A DNA stretch of 64,000 bases, taken from positions 8,091,501 through 8,155,500 of the forward strand of contig CM067529.1 in the NCBI GenBank assembly GCA_034509925.1, given 5' to 3'. The position numbers and the translations under genes are program-made. The stretch is from Hirudinaria manillensis. Taxonomy: Eukaryota; Annelida; Clitellata; Hirudinida; Hirudinidae. Shown piece by piece: positions 24,792 to 50,610 of this stretch (its first letter is position 1; the number at the start of each line of letters is the position of its first letter). Below the pieces are notes generated by a model. That model saw only the letters and a program-made list of their open reading frames with translations. It did no database searches and was not told where the DNA came from.

Positions 24792-26918
24792 TACAAAGAA
24801 GAAGAAGAAAAATATTAAATGTTCCTGTCATTCATAATCTTTCTGGACACGTCACCGTGGTTATTAGTTTACCGTGCGCTTCTTTGAAGGCCTAAGGTTC
24901 TTCCAAACAGTTTGACCTCCGAGAAGGTCAAAGTTCATGAGGGGAATCTCCACTTCTCCTATTGGATCGTCCTTGGTGAACCTGTCGTAATCGATAACTT
25001 CCAGGAAAAGAATCATTTGCTGGATTTTGTCGAATGGATAATCTGTCGTTGGATAATTATAACGATATTTATAACGTTTCAAAGAATTTATTCCGATAGA
25101 TTATAATATATTATTGGTTATAATAAACAACGTTACAATTTACTTATGGATAGCAAGACTACCCTAATCCTAACCCATCCTGGCAAGGCTTAAATATGAA
25201 AATAAAAAAAAAAACCTTCGAACGAGAATGTCTCGTTCCACGTCGGGTTGCAGTTTTTGTGCTTAATTCTCGTGGTGAGGGTGGACTTTTTGTCAGGGAG
25301 AAGGGTGACCTTGGCATAAGGGTCACTTGTGCCCCCAATGTCTTTTGCTTCCAAGTCGGTTGCGCGAATGACCTTCAGTGTCAGTGTCTTAATGTGAATT
25401 TCGTATTTCACGCTGAACTGGATCCGACCTTGGAAGAGATTAATTTTTAAGTGTTGTCATTGAAAACAATTTCCATGTTTTTTTATAATTTAAAAACAGA
25501 ATGGATTAGAATTTTATGCTCGCATGTTGTGACAGCATTTAATGAAAAACAATGATATCTAAATGATTTGTGTTTCCGATGTGCAAATGATCCATAAAAT
25601 GATGTTTCTTTGATAGTTTTAAAACTGCTCACAAATGTTTTTACTCTCATTTTCATCAAATTATGAACGTCACATTTGCTTCTAAGAGTTAAAAAAAAGA
25701 ACCACAAGTTTCTCGATTAAGTTGTTGCTAATCTTGTCTTACAGACACATAAGTTATAAGTTGCATTCCTTCATTTCTTGTGACGTAGAAACGACAACCT
25801 CTTTGTTACTGCTATGTGACGTCATTCATGACGTTTTGTTGTGGTTAAAATTAATAAACATAATAAATGTCATAATAACATAATAAATAATAAATGTCAA
25901 GGCGGATGTGAATTGCAGGATGCAAGCTTAATTGCATTTCATTTGAAATTGTGTTCCATTAAATCTTTTTATTGCTTATCTTTTTGCAACGAACGTCAAG
26001 TAAATAATTTCAATTTGAGGAAACATCTGTGGTCAGTTCCTGGTAATTTATAGCGAATTATTCGCTAAACAAATTGAACAATAACAGATTTAAAACAGAT
26101 TAACAAAAATAAATAAATACAAATAACAAAACAAGCAACTAATACAACTACCTATTTTGTTGCTCAACTCAGTAATTGGATCATCAGTTACAATTTCAGT
26201 TGAACTGAGCAGATATCTGGAGATTTGCGATTGGAGAGGATGTTGTTGCAACAACGTGTCTTTTGCTGTTTGTTGTTGTTCAACAGGTCCACTGGAATGC
26301 TGGCCTGTGATTGGCTTGATGTTGATACTTGGATGTTGCAATGATTTGGTGCGTTTGTTGGATTTCTTCTGGAGATGGAGAGAAGGATGGTCGGAAGTTG
26401 AATTACGATGGAATCGTAAAATAAAAATTGCTTATTCAAATTTTAACAACTTTTGGTTCCATTCCAGATAAATATATAAAAGACATGACATAAAGTACTT
26501 AACGCGAAAAACCGTTGTTTGTGATGATGACGACGACGATGGTGAATGCACTAGGCAAGTGGATTATGGTAATTCCGACAGAAGTGGTATCCACTTCAGA
26601 TATTATTTCATTTATCGGTTAAATGATAATATTGGTTGTTACAACAAACAAATACACATTAATAAATACAGTTAATAAATATTAAATTTGCATTTCACTC
26701 GAAATAATCACTGAATTCCATGATGGGGAGCAGAGCAAACCATTAAAATGTTGAGCAATTACCTCAATTAAGAGTTACTAAAGCAAGAAGATAATGATTT
26801 GTTTACATCATCATCATCATCGAAATCTTACCAGGAAACCAAGGCAACAGCAACACCCACATTTCCCCTCGTCGTCGTCGTCGTCCTCAATTATTGGGGA
26901 CTTTTCATCACTGGGCAT
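23610..26918 (-). CDS. Synaptotagmin with tandem C2 domains and an N-terminal cysteine cluster, 368 aa
   Basis: Seven minus-strand exons: 26918-26832, 26368-26152, 25428-25216, 25042-24873, 24682-24574, 24167-24035, 23787-23610, totalling 1107 nt. C2A starts at [11 protein letters not shown] and has the calcium-loop motifs [11 protein letters not shown] and [14 protein letters not shown]2B starts at LGLTLRYES with [13 protein letters not shown], a KKKTT polybasic strand and [12 protein letters not shown], where the last acidic ligand is Glu. The end ([11 protein letters not shown], then WHAL) is the synaptotagmin WHXL motif. By eye it is closest to the Syt7/Syt1 type. Synaptotagmins are calcium sensors for vesicle fusion. 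Exon 1 encodes [10 protein letters not shown], a short Asp run, then [11 protein letters not shown], joined to a basic linker. No transmembrane helix is seen, so anchoring by palmitoylated cysteines is inferred. An upstream exon carrying a helix cannot be excluded. Confidence 0.88.
24719..24786. repeat. AAT microsatellite
   Basis: About 68 bp of pure AAT triplets in the synaptotagmin intron just upstream (minus-strand sense) of the first C2B exon. The poly-Leu frame is an artefact. Confidence 0.9.
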
Positions 26919-28224
26919 TCTTCTTAGGTTTCAATCTGTTCTTAAAACTTCAAAGCATTCGTTCGGAAGCAGCCTAATTGAGACCTTTAACAACAAAGAG
27001 TAAGAGTACTTTCAACCATTTTCAAAACATTATTATTAAAAAAACACATTAAAAAAAAGCAGTACTTACCTAATACATGGCACAAAAATAAAAAGCGTAC
27101 CTCTTTTATAAACTTGATTCTAAATTGATTCGTAAATGTCGTACGTTTTCCATCGAAACATCATTAATTCATCGACTTCGACCGACAAAAGCTTCAGACG
27201 CAATGAAATGAAAGACAAAGAATCACTTTCAATGCTCTTTCAACGCAGATGCACGCGTTCGTGGGAGGTTTAGGAATAAAGAGATGAACGGAGACTACGC
27301 TCTGATATCAAACATCTGCCCGATGTTCACTCGAGCATGAAGTGGAGACGTGATTCACTAAGTAGTGATTCAGAATTTTCGGCGTGGAAAGCATGCATTT
27401 CGTATTCGCCTGGTAAGTTTCGCTTGTGATCTTAGGTCATCCACACCACCGACATAGTCAAACTATTAATACCATTACATTATATCATACTATTAATCTA
27501 TTAATATTAATAGCGCTAGGCTGCAGCAATCGTTGAGTTTCATTAATACCGAGAGGAGATGTCACTACGCTAACATTTACCAAACTTCACTCGAAGCTGT
27601 TTGCCCTTATCGCGCATCTCACCTCAAAGACAAAAATTAATAGGAGTTTAGTGGTAACTCACGCAAGGTGGTCTGCACAGGATCTGACGCCAAAACTGAT
27701 GAAACAATAATAATTGCTTAGCGGGAATAATTCCTTTCAGACATCCTTGGTTTCAGCGTCATATTTTTTTTCTTTTTCCAATTTGTGTGGTGTTAATTTT
27801 GGTGTCTCCAAAAAGATGAATAAATTTATAAAAAGATGAATAAATAATACGTTAATGGAAAAAGCTTCAGACTTAACTCCTTATAAATCATGAAATCATG
27901 TATAAGTTTATTTAACAGAATATCAACAAATTGAAATACCACAAATTTCTAACATTAAACAGCGTCCAACGAGCACATTGCAAAAACCACCTCAGAATTT
28001 AAAAAGCAGAAAAAAATTAAATTTTAAAACACCTTTTTGTTGTGAAAATCTTTATTGAAATGGAAAAGAAATTTGAGAATTCAAGCAAATAACTTGAAAA
28101 GATGTTCACGACATGGGAGGATTTAAAGAAGCATTTATGAATTTAAAATAAAAATTTAAAACCAATTTAAAACCACAAATAAATTACAGCCTTAAATATT
28201 TCAATTACGAGACTCCCGAGCACT
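26919..28224. other. Intergenic gap between the COG3 3' end and the synaptotagmin 5' end
   Basis: AT-rich, no exon recognised. It should hold the synaptotagmin promoter. A TAATAGGAGTTTAGTGGTAACTCACGCA-like segment near 27640 partly recurs near 28960 (TAATAGGAGTTTAGTGATCACCCGCA, followed by AGGATCTGA), which suggests a small diverged dispersed repeat. Confidence 0.4.
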
Positions 28225-31200
28225 TCAACAGTTCTGAACGGACACGACGCTCGGCGACATCATCGCATTCACCTGAAATGATTAGCATAATTCATTCAAA
28301 TCAATTCACTAAATATTAATGATACACAGAGATGAACGAATAAATTTTAAAGCAACGAATACATAATGAATGAGAACAGAAGCAACGAACCTGTTCGATG
28401 GATGGTGCTCCAATAATCTGTCGATCCTCTTCTGAGTAGTTGTTGGTCAGGAGTTGATGTAAGTTGTGGAATGACTGGAGTACATTGGACTGGAAAATAT
28501 TATATTTTTAAATTTAACATTTGATTAAGAAAATTTTAGAAAGGATTTTAACTAAATAAATAAAGTATATCATTTATTAACATATATTAAGATTATAATT
28601 ATAACAAATATAACAAATTGAGTTAATAAATTATTGTTTGTTAATTTCGTCCAACAAATCCTAATTTCAAAAACAACAAAACAAAAGAAATCGTAGCACT
28701 TTGATTGGCTTGAACAAAATGTATTCCGTGTCCTCATTGGCCAAGTATAGGGACATGCTTTTCAGTACCGAAGGTTTCAACTGCTTCAAGTTCTTGTACG
28801 TCAAAGTCACGACTTCCCTCAATTTCTCGGGACTCGCGAAGGGTTGAACTCGAAGGGAGACCTCGTCAGACGACTTGCTCAGGATCACGGACGCCTGAAA
28901 GTTTTGCATTTTAATTATATTACCAAGCTATCATGAATAATTACTTCAATTAATTAATAGGAGTTTAGTGATCACCCGCATAGGATCTGATATTAAACTG
29001 ATGAGATAATACATTAATGGGAAAAGCTTTGGACTTAACTCCACAAGTAAATCATGTAAATTATAAGCGAATAATTATGCTCCACGAATTAGCATAATTT
29101 ATGCGACCTTCGAGAGAAAGTCGTCGAGGGGACCGACGAAGGAACGACTGACGTGTCTGATGAACTCCTCGCACGACTTTTTCAATTCATCGTCGACTTC
29201 CTGCCTGCAGTCCACGTACTTCTCGAGTACTGCAGGAGTACCCTGTCGTGGAATGCCAATCGATTTAATTGATCTGCATCAATAATCGTACGCATAATTA
29301 TCGATTTAATTAATATGCATCGATAATTATATAATTATACTATTAATAATAATCGATAATTATAAAATTTAGTAGAAAATTGAGAATAACAACATCATTA
29401 CATCACCACAGCCAATGATAAACGCATTAAATGCATCAAATGATGAACAAAACCTCCAACAAAAACTGCAACATGGCATTGTTCGAGTTGAGAGCAAAGA
29501 GCTTCGATCGAGATTTTATGAGTCCAAAGGCGGCATCTGAAATCAAAATTCAGAGAAAAATGAACTCAAAATAAGCATTTTTTATCACTTATTTTTAATT
29601 ATTAAAAACTTCAAATTTTCCTGCAAATAATTATTCAAATTATTAATTATTATGCAAATAATTATTCAAATTATTAATTATTATGCAAATAACAATTTCC
29701 CGACCCTTTATCTTGCTGAAGTCGAGACTGGTTTCCTTGACGACGGAGTCGATGTGGAAGGGAACGATTTGTTCTCGCAGGATCAGCAGGTGCTTCGTCA
29801 GGAACAACAGGCCGTCCAACTCTGTCTGTTGAAGCATAGGTTTTCATTGGATTCAATGGTTCATCGTTTATATCATCATCATCATCATCATCGTCATCAT
29901 CACCATCATCATTTTCGCCTTCACCACCATCATTAACATGAAGTTGCAATGGTGACAAGTCAATGACTGAACCTTTTAATTTAATTTAAAGCACATAAAA
30001 TCCGCAAAAATGTAAAACCACGACAACAACCACCTTGTTCTTAGTGATGGCTTCACTGGCCTTGACCAAGGATTGAACACAAAGCGACAGGATGTCCTGG
30101 GAGAGTCCTTGGAACGTTGACCTCTGAAAAGACAACACATGACCTCCATTAAAAGATTAATCAATTAATATCAATATCAAATTAATACCAATTATGGAAT
30201 TAAATTGTCCTCAATTTTCTTCTTAACTATAATCATGGAATCAAACAAATAGATGACTTAAAACATTCCAAGAATTCATGAAACCACAACTGATTAAAAA
30301 AAAGTTCAGGGATGTCATCATCATCATCATCATCATCATTACGAACATCAAGGCATCTGTGAAGTTTCGAGAGGCAGAGGAGACTTCTGCGCACCGTTGG
30401 ATACCACATCCCGTGAAGGTCCGCAGGGAAAAGGGGCATGTTCGTGGAAGAGTCTGATGGTAATTAAATAAATCGAGTTTAAAAATAACTAAACGACGAA
30501 ACTAAAATAATCAATTTAATAAACAAGAGTGATCGATCAATCAATCGAGTGATCCAATCAAAACCAATATTTCGGCCATAAACTCCGCCCACCCGGGGGA
30601 ACGTTGACGAATCCCGTGTTCCTTCCTGGCATTTCGTCGCAAATCTGAGCCACTTCTTGACTGGCGAGGCTTCCGACCGAGGATTCCGAATCCTGGCGAC
30701 GGAACGAACTTTCCTCGCCGCTGCACGACGGTTGTCGCTGCTGAAGTTTCTCCTTTATGATCTTCTCCGATATGCTCTGCGGGACGATTGAATCATGTTT
30801 CACAAAGATTCGACCGAGCCGAGGTGGATCCATCCATCCCTTCCTCCCCCATCCATCCATCCGTCCCTTCCTCCCTCCATCCATCCCCAACCTTCATCAT
30901 GTCGAGTTTTTCAGGGTAAGCAAGATCTCCACTGGCAGGATTGTAGTTGAGAATCTCCCTGTTGATGAAGATGTGCGTCCTGTAGACCAACCTTTCCTGA
31001 ACGTCCTGCAACATCTGCGAACAAATCTTCTGGAAGGCTCGAAGTTCGCGAACATCTGCAAGGAAATCATTGCACGGAAATGGAGTCGGTCATTACAAAG
31101 AAATATTCCGACGGTCCGTAATTGCAAACGATCCTAAATATTTAACTTAATGGTTAATAATTGGATCCTTAACGACATTTATAAAAAGATGTTGTGCAAC

Positions 31201-33513
31201 AAAATAAACAAAGTAACAAAATCTTTACTGTTTGATTGAACGTGTTCTTCGAGCATCTCAACCTGAATGGAGTCAAAGCATCAATCAATCAATCAATCAA
31301 CAAAAATTAACAAATAAAATCTCTAACGTACACACCTTGAGGATGCTGCAGAGTTCTGCAAGCGTTTCCAGGTGGACGATGTGAATGAGGAGAGGACGGA
31401 ATGCGTCGTACAGGTTCATGCACAGGTTCTCGAGCATCTCGCTGAAAAAGGTGAAGACAACTTTGTATGATGCATCGCAACAACAACCACAACAACTGTT
31501 GATTTGTATTTTTTATTTAATTTATTGCTTAAATATTCAAACAAAACAATTCCATTTCATTTGCATTTTTCATGCTGGAATTTCAACAAGAAAACATGTT
31601 CAATGTTGAAAGAAGACTTGTTGAAGGGAATGTTTGCTTGCACTTTGTTACCATCATTGTCGTCATCATCATCATCACCACCATCATCATCACCACCACC
31701 ATCATCATCACCACCACCATCATCATCATCGTCATCATCACCATCATCACCATCATCATCATAACCATCCACTCACTCAAGTGCCGGGGTGGGGAGGCTG
31801 AAGAACTGAGCGAACAGGTTGTGTTCATCCTCGCAAACGTGCAGAATGAAGGCACATCCACTCCTAACCTTTGAAATTAAAAGATTTTAAAACAATTACC
31901 TTGAATTATTTCATTTTTTTTAAACAAAAAAAGATCAAATTAAATTAATTAAATTTAAATAATTCCAGTAAAAATACAAAATTGCCATTGCTTACAAATG
32001 CACAATGATCTTTGGCGTGTTTGATTGAAAGTTCACTGATTGCTGATGAAATGCTGTCAGGAAGGAGACACAATCTTTGTTCAAAGTAAAACTGGTGGCA
32101 TTCACTCAACAGGTCCTGATACCTTATGAATATTTATTAGCAACAGGTTAACAAATGACAATTATAAATTAATGATGTTGTAAACAAATGCTCAAATAAT
32201 AACAATAAACAATAATAGCAATATTAATAACATTAATAATAATAATAACAAGTAATTAGTAATAATAATAATAAGTAATTAGTAATAATAATAATAATAG
32301 TAATTATAATAATAATGCAAATAAATAATCAAATGATGACCAATGAATGGCAGACGACATTTAAGAAATGGAAACTCACTCAGGACTCCTGTCAAGTCTC
32401 TGTTCGATCCTTTCCATGTGAACTTTGACCTTCGGAGCCGATGTCCTGAACTTTCCATAAAGGAGGATGAATGCATCTTCGGGTGATTTGTCCTGAGTGA
32501 AATTATAATTATGTTTTGAAATTATAATTTTGTTTTGAAATTATAATTTTGTTTTGAAATTATAATTTTGTTTTGAAATTATAATTTTGTTTTGAAATTA
32601 TAATTATGATTTGAAATTATAATTATGTTTTGAAATTATAATTATGATTTGAAATTATAATTATGATTTGAAATTATAATTATGTTTTGAAATTATAATT
32701 TTGTTTTGAAATTATAATTATGATTTGAAATTATAATTATGTTTTGAAATTATAATTACGTTTTGAAATTATAATTTTATTTTGAAATCATGAATTGACA
32801 TCTAACAAAATGAATGATGATCCCATTAATACATAGAAAGTATACATATAAATATGTATATTTTAAACAGCATTTTACACTATTACAAAAAAATTCGTGC
32901 ATTTTATTTTTGAAATAGAATTTAATCAACTTAAACGATTAAAATCCACTCAACTGCAACATTAAAACAAATAAATAAAATATTAAAAATTAAAATAATA
33001 AAAATTAAAAAGCAATACAACATCATTATCATGCGTACAGAACTTCCTTGAGTAACAATCCTCGTTGTACTTTGAAGTACACCAAAGACGTGAGTCTTGA
33101 CCAAAGACAAAGCACGAGACAGGCACAGGTGGAACCTCGCCAGGTAAGTCGAAGACTCCTTGTATTGAGGCTGGCAGTAATTAACATAAAATATTCACCA
33201 ATTGATATTATTTAATACATTAATACGTGGTTATCTTTGAATAATTATTTTACTTATTATTATATTTAATCCAAAATTTATATCTAAAATCAGAGCGAAA
33301 TACATACGTGTCGTTCCAAATATTCGATGCATTCGTCAATTCTGACCAGGAGTCCAATGAATGATTCACTGTGAATGCTGAAAGTTGGTGCATTGATTTT
33401 CTGACAAAAACAAAGCATGGCATTTGTTCAAACTGTAATTTTTATTAATTAAATAAATAATATTATTAAATAAAAAAATAATATTAAATTAAATTAAATT
33501 GTAGATTCTTAAC

Positions 33514-33544
<31 letters not shown>

Positions 33545-35585
33545 ATAATTCACTAGAAGAAGTAATTACACTGGAAATTCTGTCGAGTTCAGCAAAATAT
33601 GAGAGACGATTGTTGATATGTTCTGCTGCATCCACACATTGTGTCTGAGGGAAATTTAATTAATTAATTAATTTATTTATTAATAACTTATTTAATTAAT
33701 TTATTAATATCTTATATATCAACAAATGTGAAGTGACCCAGCTTTTCAAAACTTAGAAAAGTCAACAGAAGAAGATATAATAAAAGGTATGTGTTATCAT
33801 TAAATTCAACCAGGCACATCAATAAGTAATGTAATTCATTAATGCAATTCATTAATGCAATTCATTTATGCAATTCATTTATGTAATGTTATTTATTTTA
33901 AGAGAATTGTCACTGTCCTGTCTCCCAACAGCAAAATCTCCACCAAATATTCTGATGAGAAATTAATGTGAACCAATTCAAAAAAGCTTTCATGTTTATG
34001 CAGATCAGGCATCACTGAAATCAAAGCCTTTTTGATTTGTTACGAGACAAGTGAGGTGTCTGTTGATTGTGGAGACATTAGCAACTCTTAAGAGTCCAAT
34101 TTTGAACTTATTGTAATAACCCGCGGTCCTCAAACTAATTATAGAAGGTCAGGTTTATTGAAAGTTGTCAGATGGCTTGGAAGATGTACAATGCTCAAAT
34201 GTCTAAGAATTGAAATCTGCTGTTTCTCTTACTCTCGCTCTGATTTTCGAGATAACTCTATTTGTCGAGATTCATAACCAAAGACTTTAATCAATCATCA
34301 AATTATATTGCCAGTAGATTAATTAATTACTAAATTAATTAATCGGCAATATAATTTTAATTATTTTTCAATTTACTGGATCTAGGGATCCAACAATATT
34401 ATATTTCTGAAATTTGTGTCTCTGTTCTTTGTTTAATAAGGAGTTTTTTTTAATCTTCAAATTATTGTTTTAAATCCATCTGTCAGAAAGAAGTGACAAG
34501 CATCCACATGCAAGTCACATGCAAAAGCCCAGGGCACCACGAATCAATTTCTCCACAATTTTGTAAACAATTGGCAACCAACAAAACAATCCGATCGACA
34601 AACGATCGCCAAAAACACCATTCAAATCAATCATTCAATCAACCAACCAACCAACCAACCAATCGATCAATCAATCAATTTTCTAAACAAAAACCTGTTC
34701 CTCGAGCAAGTTCTCGCAGGCCTCGTGAAGGGCGTTTGTTTTGGTGGCAACTCGGATGTAATCGGTTTTCAGGACGGTCAGGAACTCGAGGCATTGTTCG
34801 GTCTCGTCGATGACTCGATTGCATTGCTCCACGTAGCTCTTCAGGTTGTCGAAGAAGATTCTGGAATCGTTTGCATGACGTGACGTTTCGTGAATTTTAA
34901 TTATTTTCGTTAATTTCTTTGTTTAAAAATATTTTCTCACACTTGATGTTCATCTTCTTTTTCTTTCATTTCACTCTCAACCTCTCTAAACCAGTCAAAG
35001 AACTAAGCAAAATGATAACAAACATTTTAATTATGCATTGTATTGCAGAAAAATATTATCTGATAAAAAATTATTGAAACGATTATTTCACATCAGACAT
35101 CACATTCACTCATTGCATTAGCATTATTATCTTGATTCCACAAACCTCTTGAGCCGTATTAATCTGGTCCGAGGCTTGATCTTCACCACTCTTATCATTG
35201 GTGATGATGATTGGAAAATCTTCCAATGGTAGCTTTAAGCATAAATTTTCCTAATTTTAAATATCTTACAATGTCTGACTGGGTAACCCAAAATGGAATT
35301 TTGCATTTAACTCAATGGATAGGCAAACTACAATATAATTAATAGGTTCCTACTAATAATCAATTAAACCAAAACCACTTATAAATTTGCTACAAAAATT
35401 GCAGTTTCAAAAACATCAACCTCGATCGGCAATGGCTTAAAGTTTGCTTTTGTGGTTAATTCAATTATGCTGTCCTTTTGAATGTTTGTTAAAAATGTTT
35501 TCGCATTCAACTTGTCATCCCATTGGAATAATTTTTCTCGGATGTGTTTTGATCGTACGGAATCCAAAAGCGACGTGTCAGCCAT
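28225..35585 (-). CDS. COG3: Conserved oligomeric Golgi complex subunit 3, 825 aa
   Basis: Twenty-two minus-strand exons: 35585-35421, 35232-35146, 35002-34941, 34860-34695, 33644-33570, 33400-33308, 33170-33039, 32492-32380, 32122-31996, 31868-31777, 31441-31336, 31262-31229, 31055-30892, 30776-30593, 30453-30347, 30123-30034, 29825-29705, 29536-29454, 29242-29108, 28894-28700, 28489-28391, 28272-28225. Phases agree and the total is 2478 nt. The length (825 aa) is close to human COG3 (828 aa, from memory). Diagnostic peptides in order: [113 protein letters not shown]3 belongs to lobe A of the COG tethering complex, which acts in retrograde intra-Golgi vesicle traffic. The protein appears intact. 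It is the best-supported gene in the window. Confidence 0.97.
32499..32790. repeat. 19-bp minisatellite with a palindromic core
   Basis: About 15 tandem copies of GAAATTATAATTWTGTTTT in the COG3 intron beside exon 32492-32380. Each unit contains AATTATAATT, which equals its own reverse complement. Units differ mainly at two positions (TTATG, TTTTG, TTACG and a GATTT variant). Confidence 0.9.
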
Positions 35586-36824
35586 TATTCAAAACAATCT
35601 GACTAAAAACCGTGAAGAACCTGGAATAAATTCAGAAATAAAAAAATGCATAACTGCGTCTGCAATGTTGTAAATGTTTTAATAAATATGATCACAACTA
35701 AAGTTCATTAGATTAAATCTAAAATTTATCAAATCAAACAAATCAAACGAGCAGAAAGAAAAGTGCTCTTGATTGAAATTCCCCGAAGAATGTTGACGGT
35801 GTTGAAATTTAACAAAAAAGAACAAGTTCTATCTACTCAAATAAATTCGTACCATTTGTAAACAGCAATTTAAATGTGAATATATGAAACTATTTACATG
35901 ATACGTTTTATTCTCAATAATGGAGAGAATGTGAACATTAAAATTTCATGATAAATTATTAGAGCCGGATAATGTAAGTTAATAAGGAAGGTATGCCAGC
36001 ATTCCAATGTAAGTTTCGATGGAAGAATAAGATTCTCCTTAGATTACATCAAATCTTCATTTGTAATTAGATTTGAAATGAGCAGTAATTATAGAATTAT
36101 AATATTTGAACAGCTCAAAAATTCCGGCGGTGTTTTAATTATTTACAAGTTAATAATGCTTGAGTAAAACTGACAGTTTAGAATATTTTTATTTAGAAAT
36201 ACTAAAAAAAGTGCACGTAACTGGCCTTTTCCATGAGGAAAACCAAGAATATAAGTTATTCCTTTGGTAAAATTTGCAGGTACATGTAACATTTACTATG
36301 AATTGCTGATATCTCTCACCAGAAGGATACAACTTAATTTTAAAACATATTTAATAAATATCTTATAAGCATTGTTTTACGTGGACGAACGAACATAGTA
36401 ATTTGTTGAGGCGATCAGATATGGATATAATCAAAAGAAGGCACCTCTGAAACGTTAAAAATATTATTTGAAAGGAATTAGTGATCCATTTTGTTATGTT
36501 TTATATTTGTTGCAAAGAACGTTTCTTCTTTTGGAACAATTTATTTGATTTATTTGGCAAAAATATCACCATCGTCCATAAAAAGTTAAAATATTTTAAA
36601 AATGAGGCAAATATGAAAGACTATTTTTGCAGAACCCGACAAATTAAATTGCAATGGTTGCTTAAATTAACACGTTTATACGAATTACAAAATTTGGTTC
36701 ACAGTAGAAAATAAATTCAAATTCTTGTGTTTTTGCGAAAATCCGACCACGTATTATAATTACAATAATTATTATTTCTGTTCGTGACTTAGAAAGAATA
36801 AACTAATAAATATTAATTGCTAAA
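35586..36824. other. Intergenic gap between the GPCR 3' end and the COG3 5' end
   Basis: 1.2 kb, AT-rich, no recognised exon. It should contain the COG3 promoter and the GPCR 3' UTR. The plus-strand frame 36481-36714 has no family resemblance or splice support and I leave it uncalled. Confidence 0.4.
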
Positions 36825-49151
<12,327 letters not shown>

Positions 49152-50192
49152 GGCGGATGTCAGAGTAAGTCAGAATTTAACTCGCTTTAAATTTAAACGT
49201 TTTAATAAAATTAAATCTTTAAAAGTCATTAAATCATCTTAGTTCATCTCTTAGTTCGAAAACTTCCGTAGAATCCAAAAATAGGAATGATGCCTCAATT
49301 AGAGACCCAAAAAAGTATTCATGTTATCCATTGAATGCGAACCCATTGAAGCATATCGACGAATGAGTAAAGAAGAAAACTTGAAATCTCTTAAGTTGGG
49401 CCTGAGTTAGGCGTAAACTGCACGGTTTGCTATGCATAGCTAGCGGCCAGTTTATTGTGCCGTGAAAGATAAGAATCGAGAAGCACTTACCAATCAATCG
49501 GTCAGCTGTTGATTGAAAATGTTTGGTTGACGTTTCAATCGTTCCATTGAGGTTCAAGCAGCAAATTCAAGTTTTTACTAGATAACATCATATGCTCTTT
49601 TGTCTCTAATCGTTTCATTAATAATAATTTTAAGAAAAATATAATATTAATAATAATTATGGCATTAATAGTTTTTAAACATTAATTATTATATAAATAA
49701 TGCATTACATTAATTAATATAATATTTAAATATTTATCGTAATTATTATATTAATAATTGTGACTAATAATAAAATATTGTCTTAATTATTGTGTAAAAT
49801 AATACCAAACAAATCAAAATATTAAGCGCTATGCTTGTCACTGACGTAAGCACTTCTAATCATTCTGTGCACGTAAGCAGCTACACAAGAGGGACATTTT
49901 TAGCGTATGATTAATTATTTTATTTCAGGCGAATAATTTATTTATGTGTTTATTATTTTACGTGTGGAATTAGTTGTCCGGAAATTACAATACTCGAAGT
50001 TAAACTTTGAAGACGAAAATATCTTTCAAGAACCAATCAGCGTTCGAGAAAGGAATGACGTCAACAATAACAATATTAATTAGTTACGTGACGTTGATTG
50101 TGGTTGATTAATCAATAATCAATACTAAGCCAAAACACAATTTGCACAACGTGTCTAATTAAAGACTTTAAAGACGAACCGTGGTTGGTCCA
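49152..50192. other. Upstream flank of the adhesion GPCR gene
   Basis: AT-rich, no exon recognised. It should hold the GPCR promoter. The short minus-strand frame 49557-49324 has no supporting features. Confidence 0.4.
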
Positions 50193-50263
50193 TATAAATA
50201 GACCATCTTGCTTTTATGTTTATCAACAAAGATTGCTCCACTGGCAGACACAAATTGTTATTG
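50193..50263 (+). promoter_or_regulatory. Candidate plus-strand core promoter with short first exon
   Basis: TATAAATA at 50193-50200 is followed about 30 bp later by a plausible start site in TTTATCAACAAAG and then by a strong splice donor, TTATTG|GTAAGT, at 50263/50264. The implied exon has no ATG, as in a spliced 5' UTR. I could not find the coding exons it would join, so this is inference from signals alone. Confidence 0.3.
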
Positions 50264-50339
50264 GTAAGTGATATGTTCAAGCATACCTGTTATCTATTGC
50301 CGCTAATTTAACGCTTCAAGTGCTTTAAATGATTGCAAT

Positions 50340-50381
50340 TGATCGATTTAATCAATAACGATGTTATTATTATAATATACA

Positions 50382-50425
<44 letters not shown>

Positions 50426-50499
50426 TGAAATATAATAATATTATTATTATAATACGCAATATAATAATAATAATACATTTTTATGTATACAATACAATG

Positions 50500-50536
<37 letters not shown>

Positions 50537-50543
50537 TAATAAT

Positions 50544-50588
<45 letters not shown>

Positions 50589-50610
50589 TGTAATAATATA
50601 ATATTATAAT
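50340..50610. repeat. TAA/TAATA microsatellite cluster
   Basis: Several TAA arrays broken by TAATATG/TACAATG segments. It gives an artificial Tyr/Ile-rich minus-strand frame. Confidence 0.85.

Noticed and set aside
32499-32790. CRISPR-like array
   Set aside because: Units are 19 bp with no spacers, in an animal intron. It is a minisatellite.
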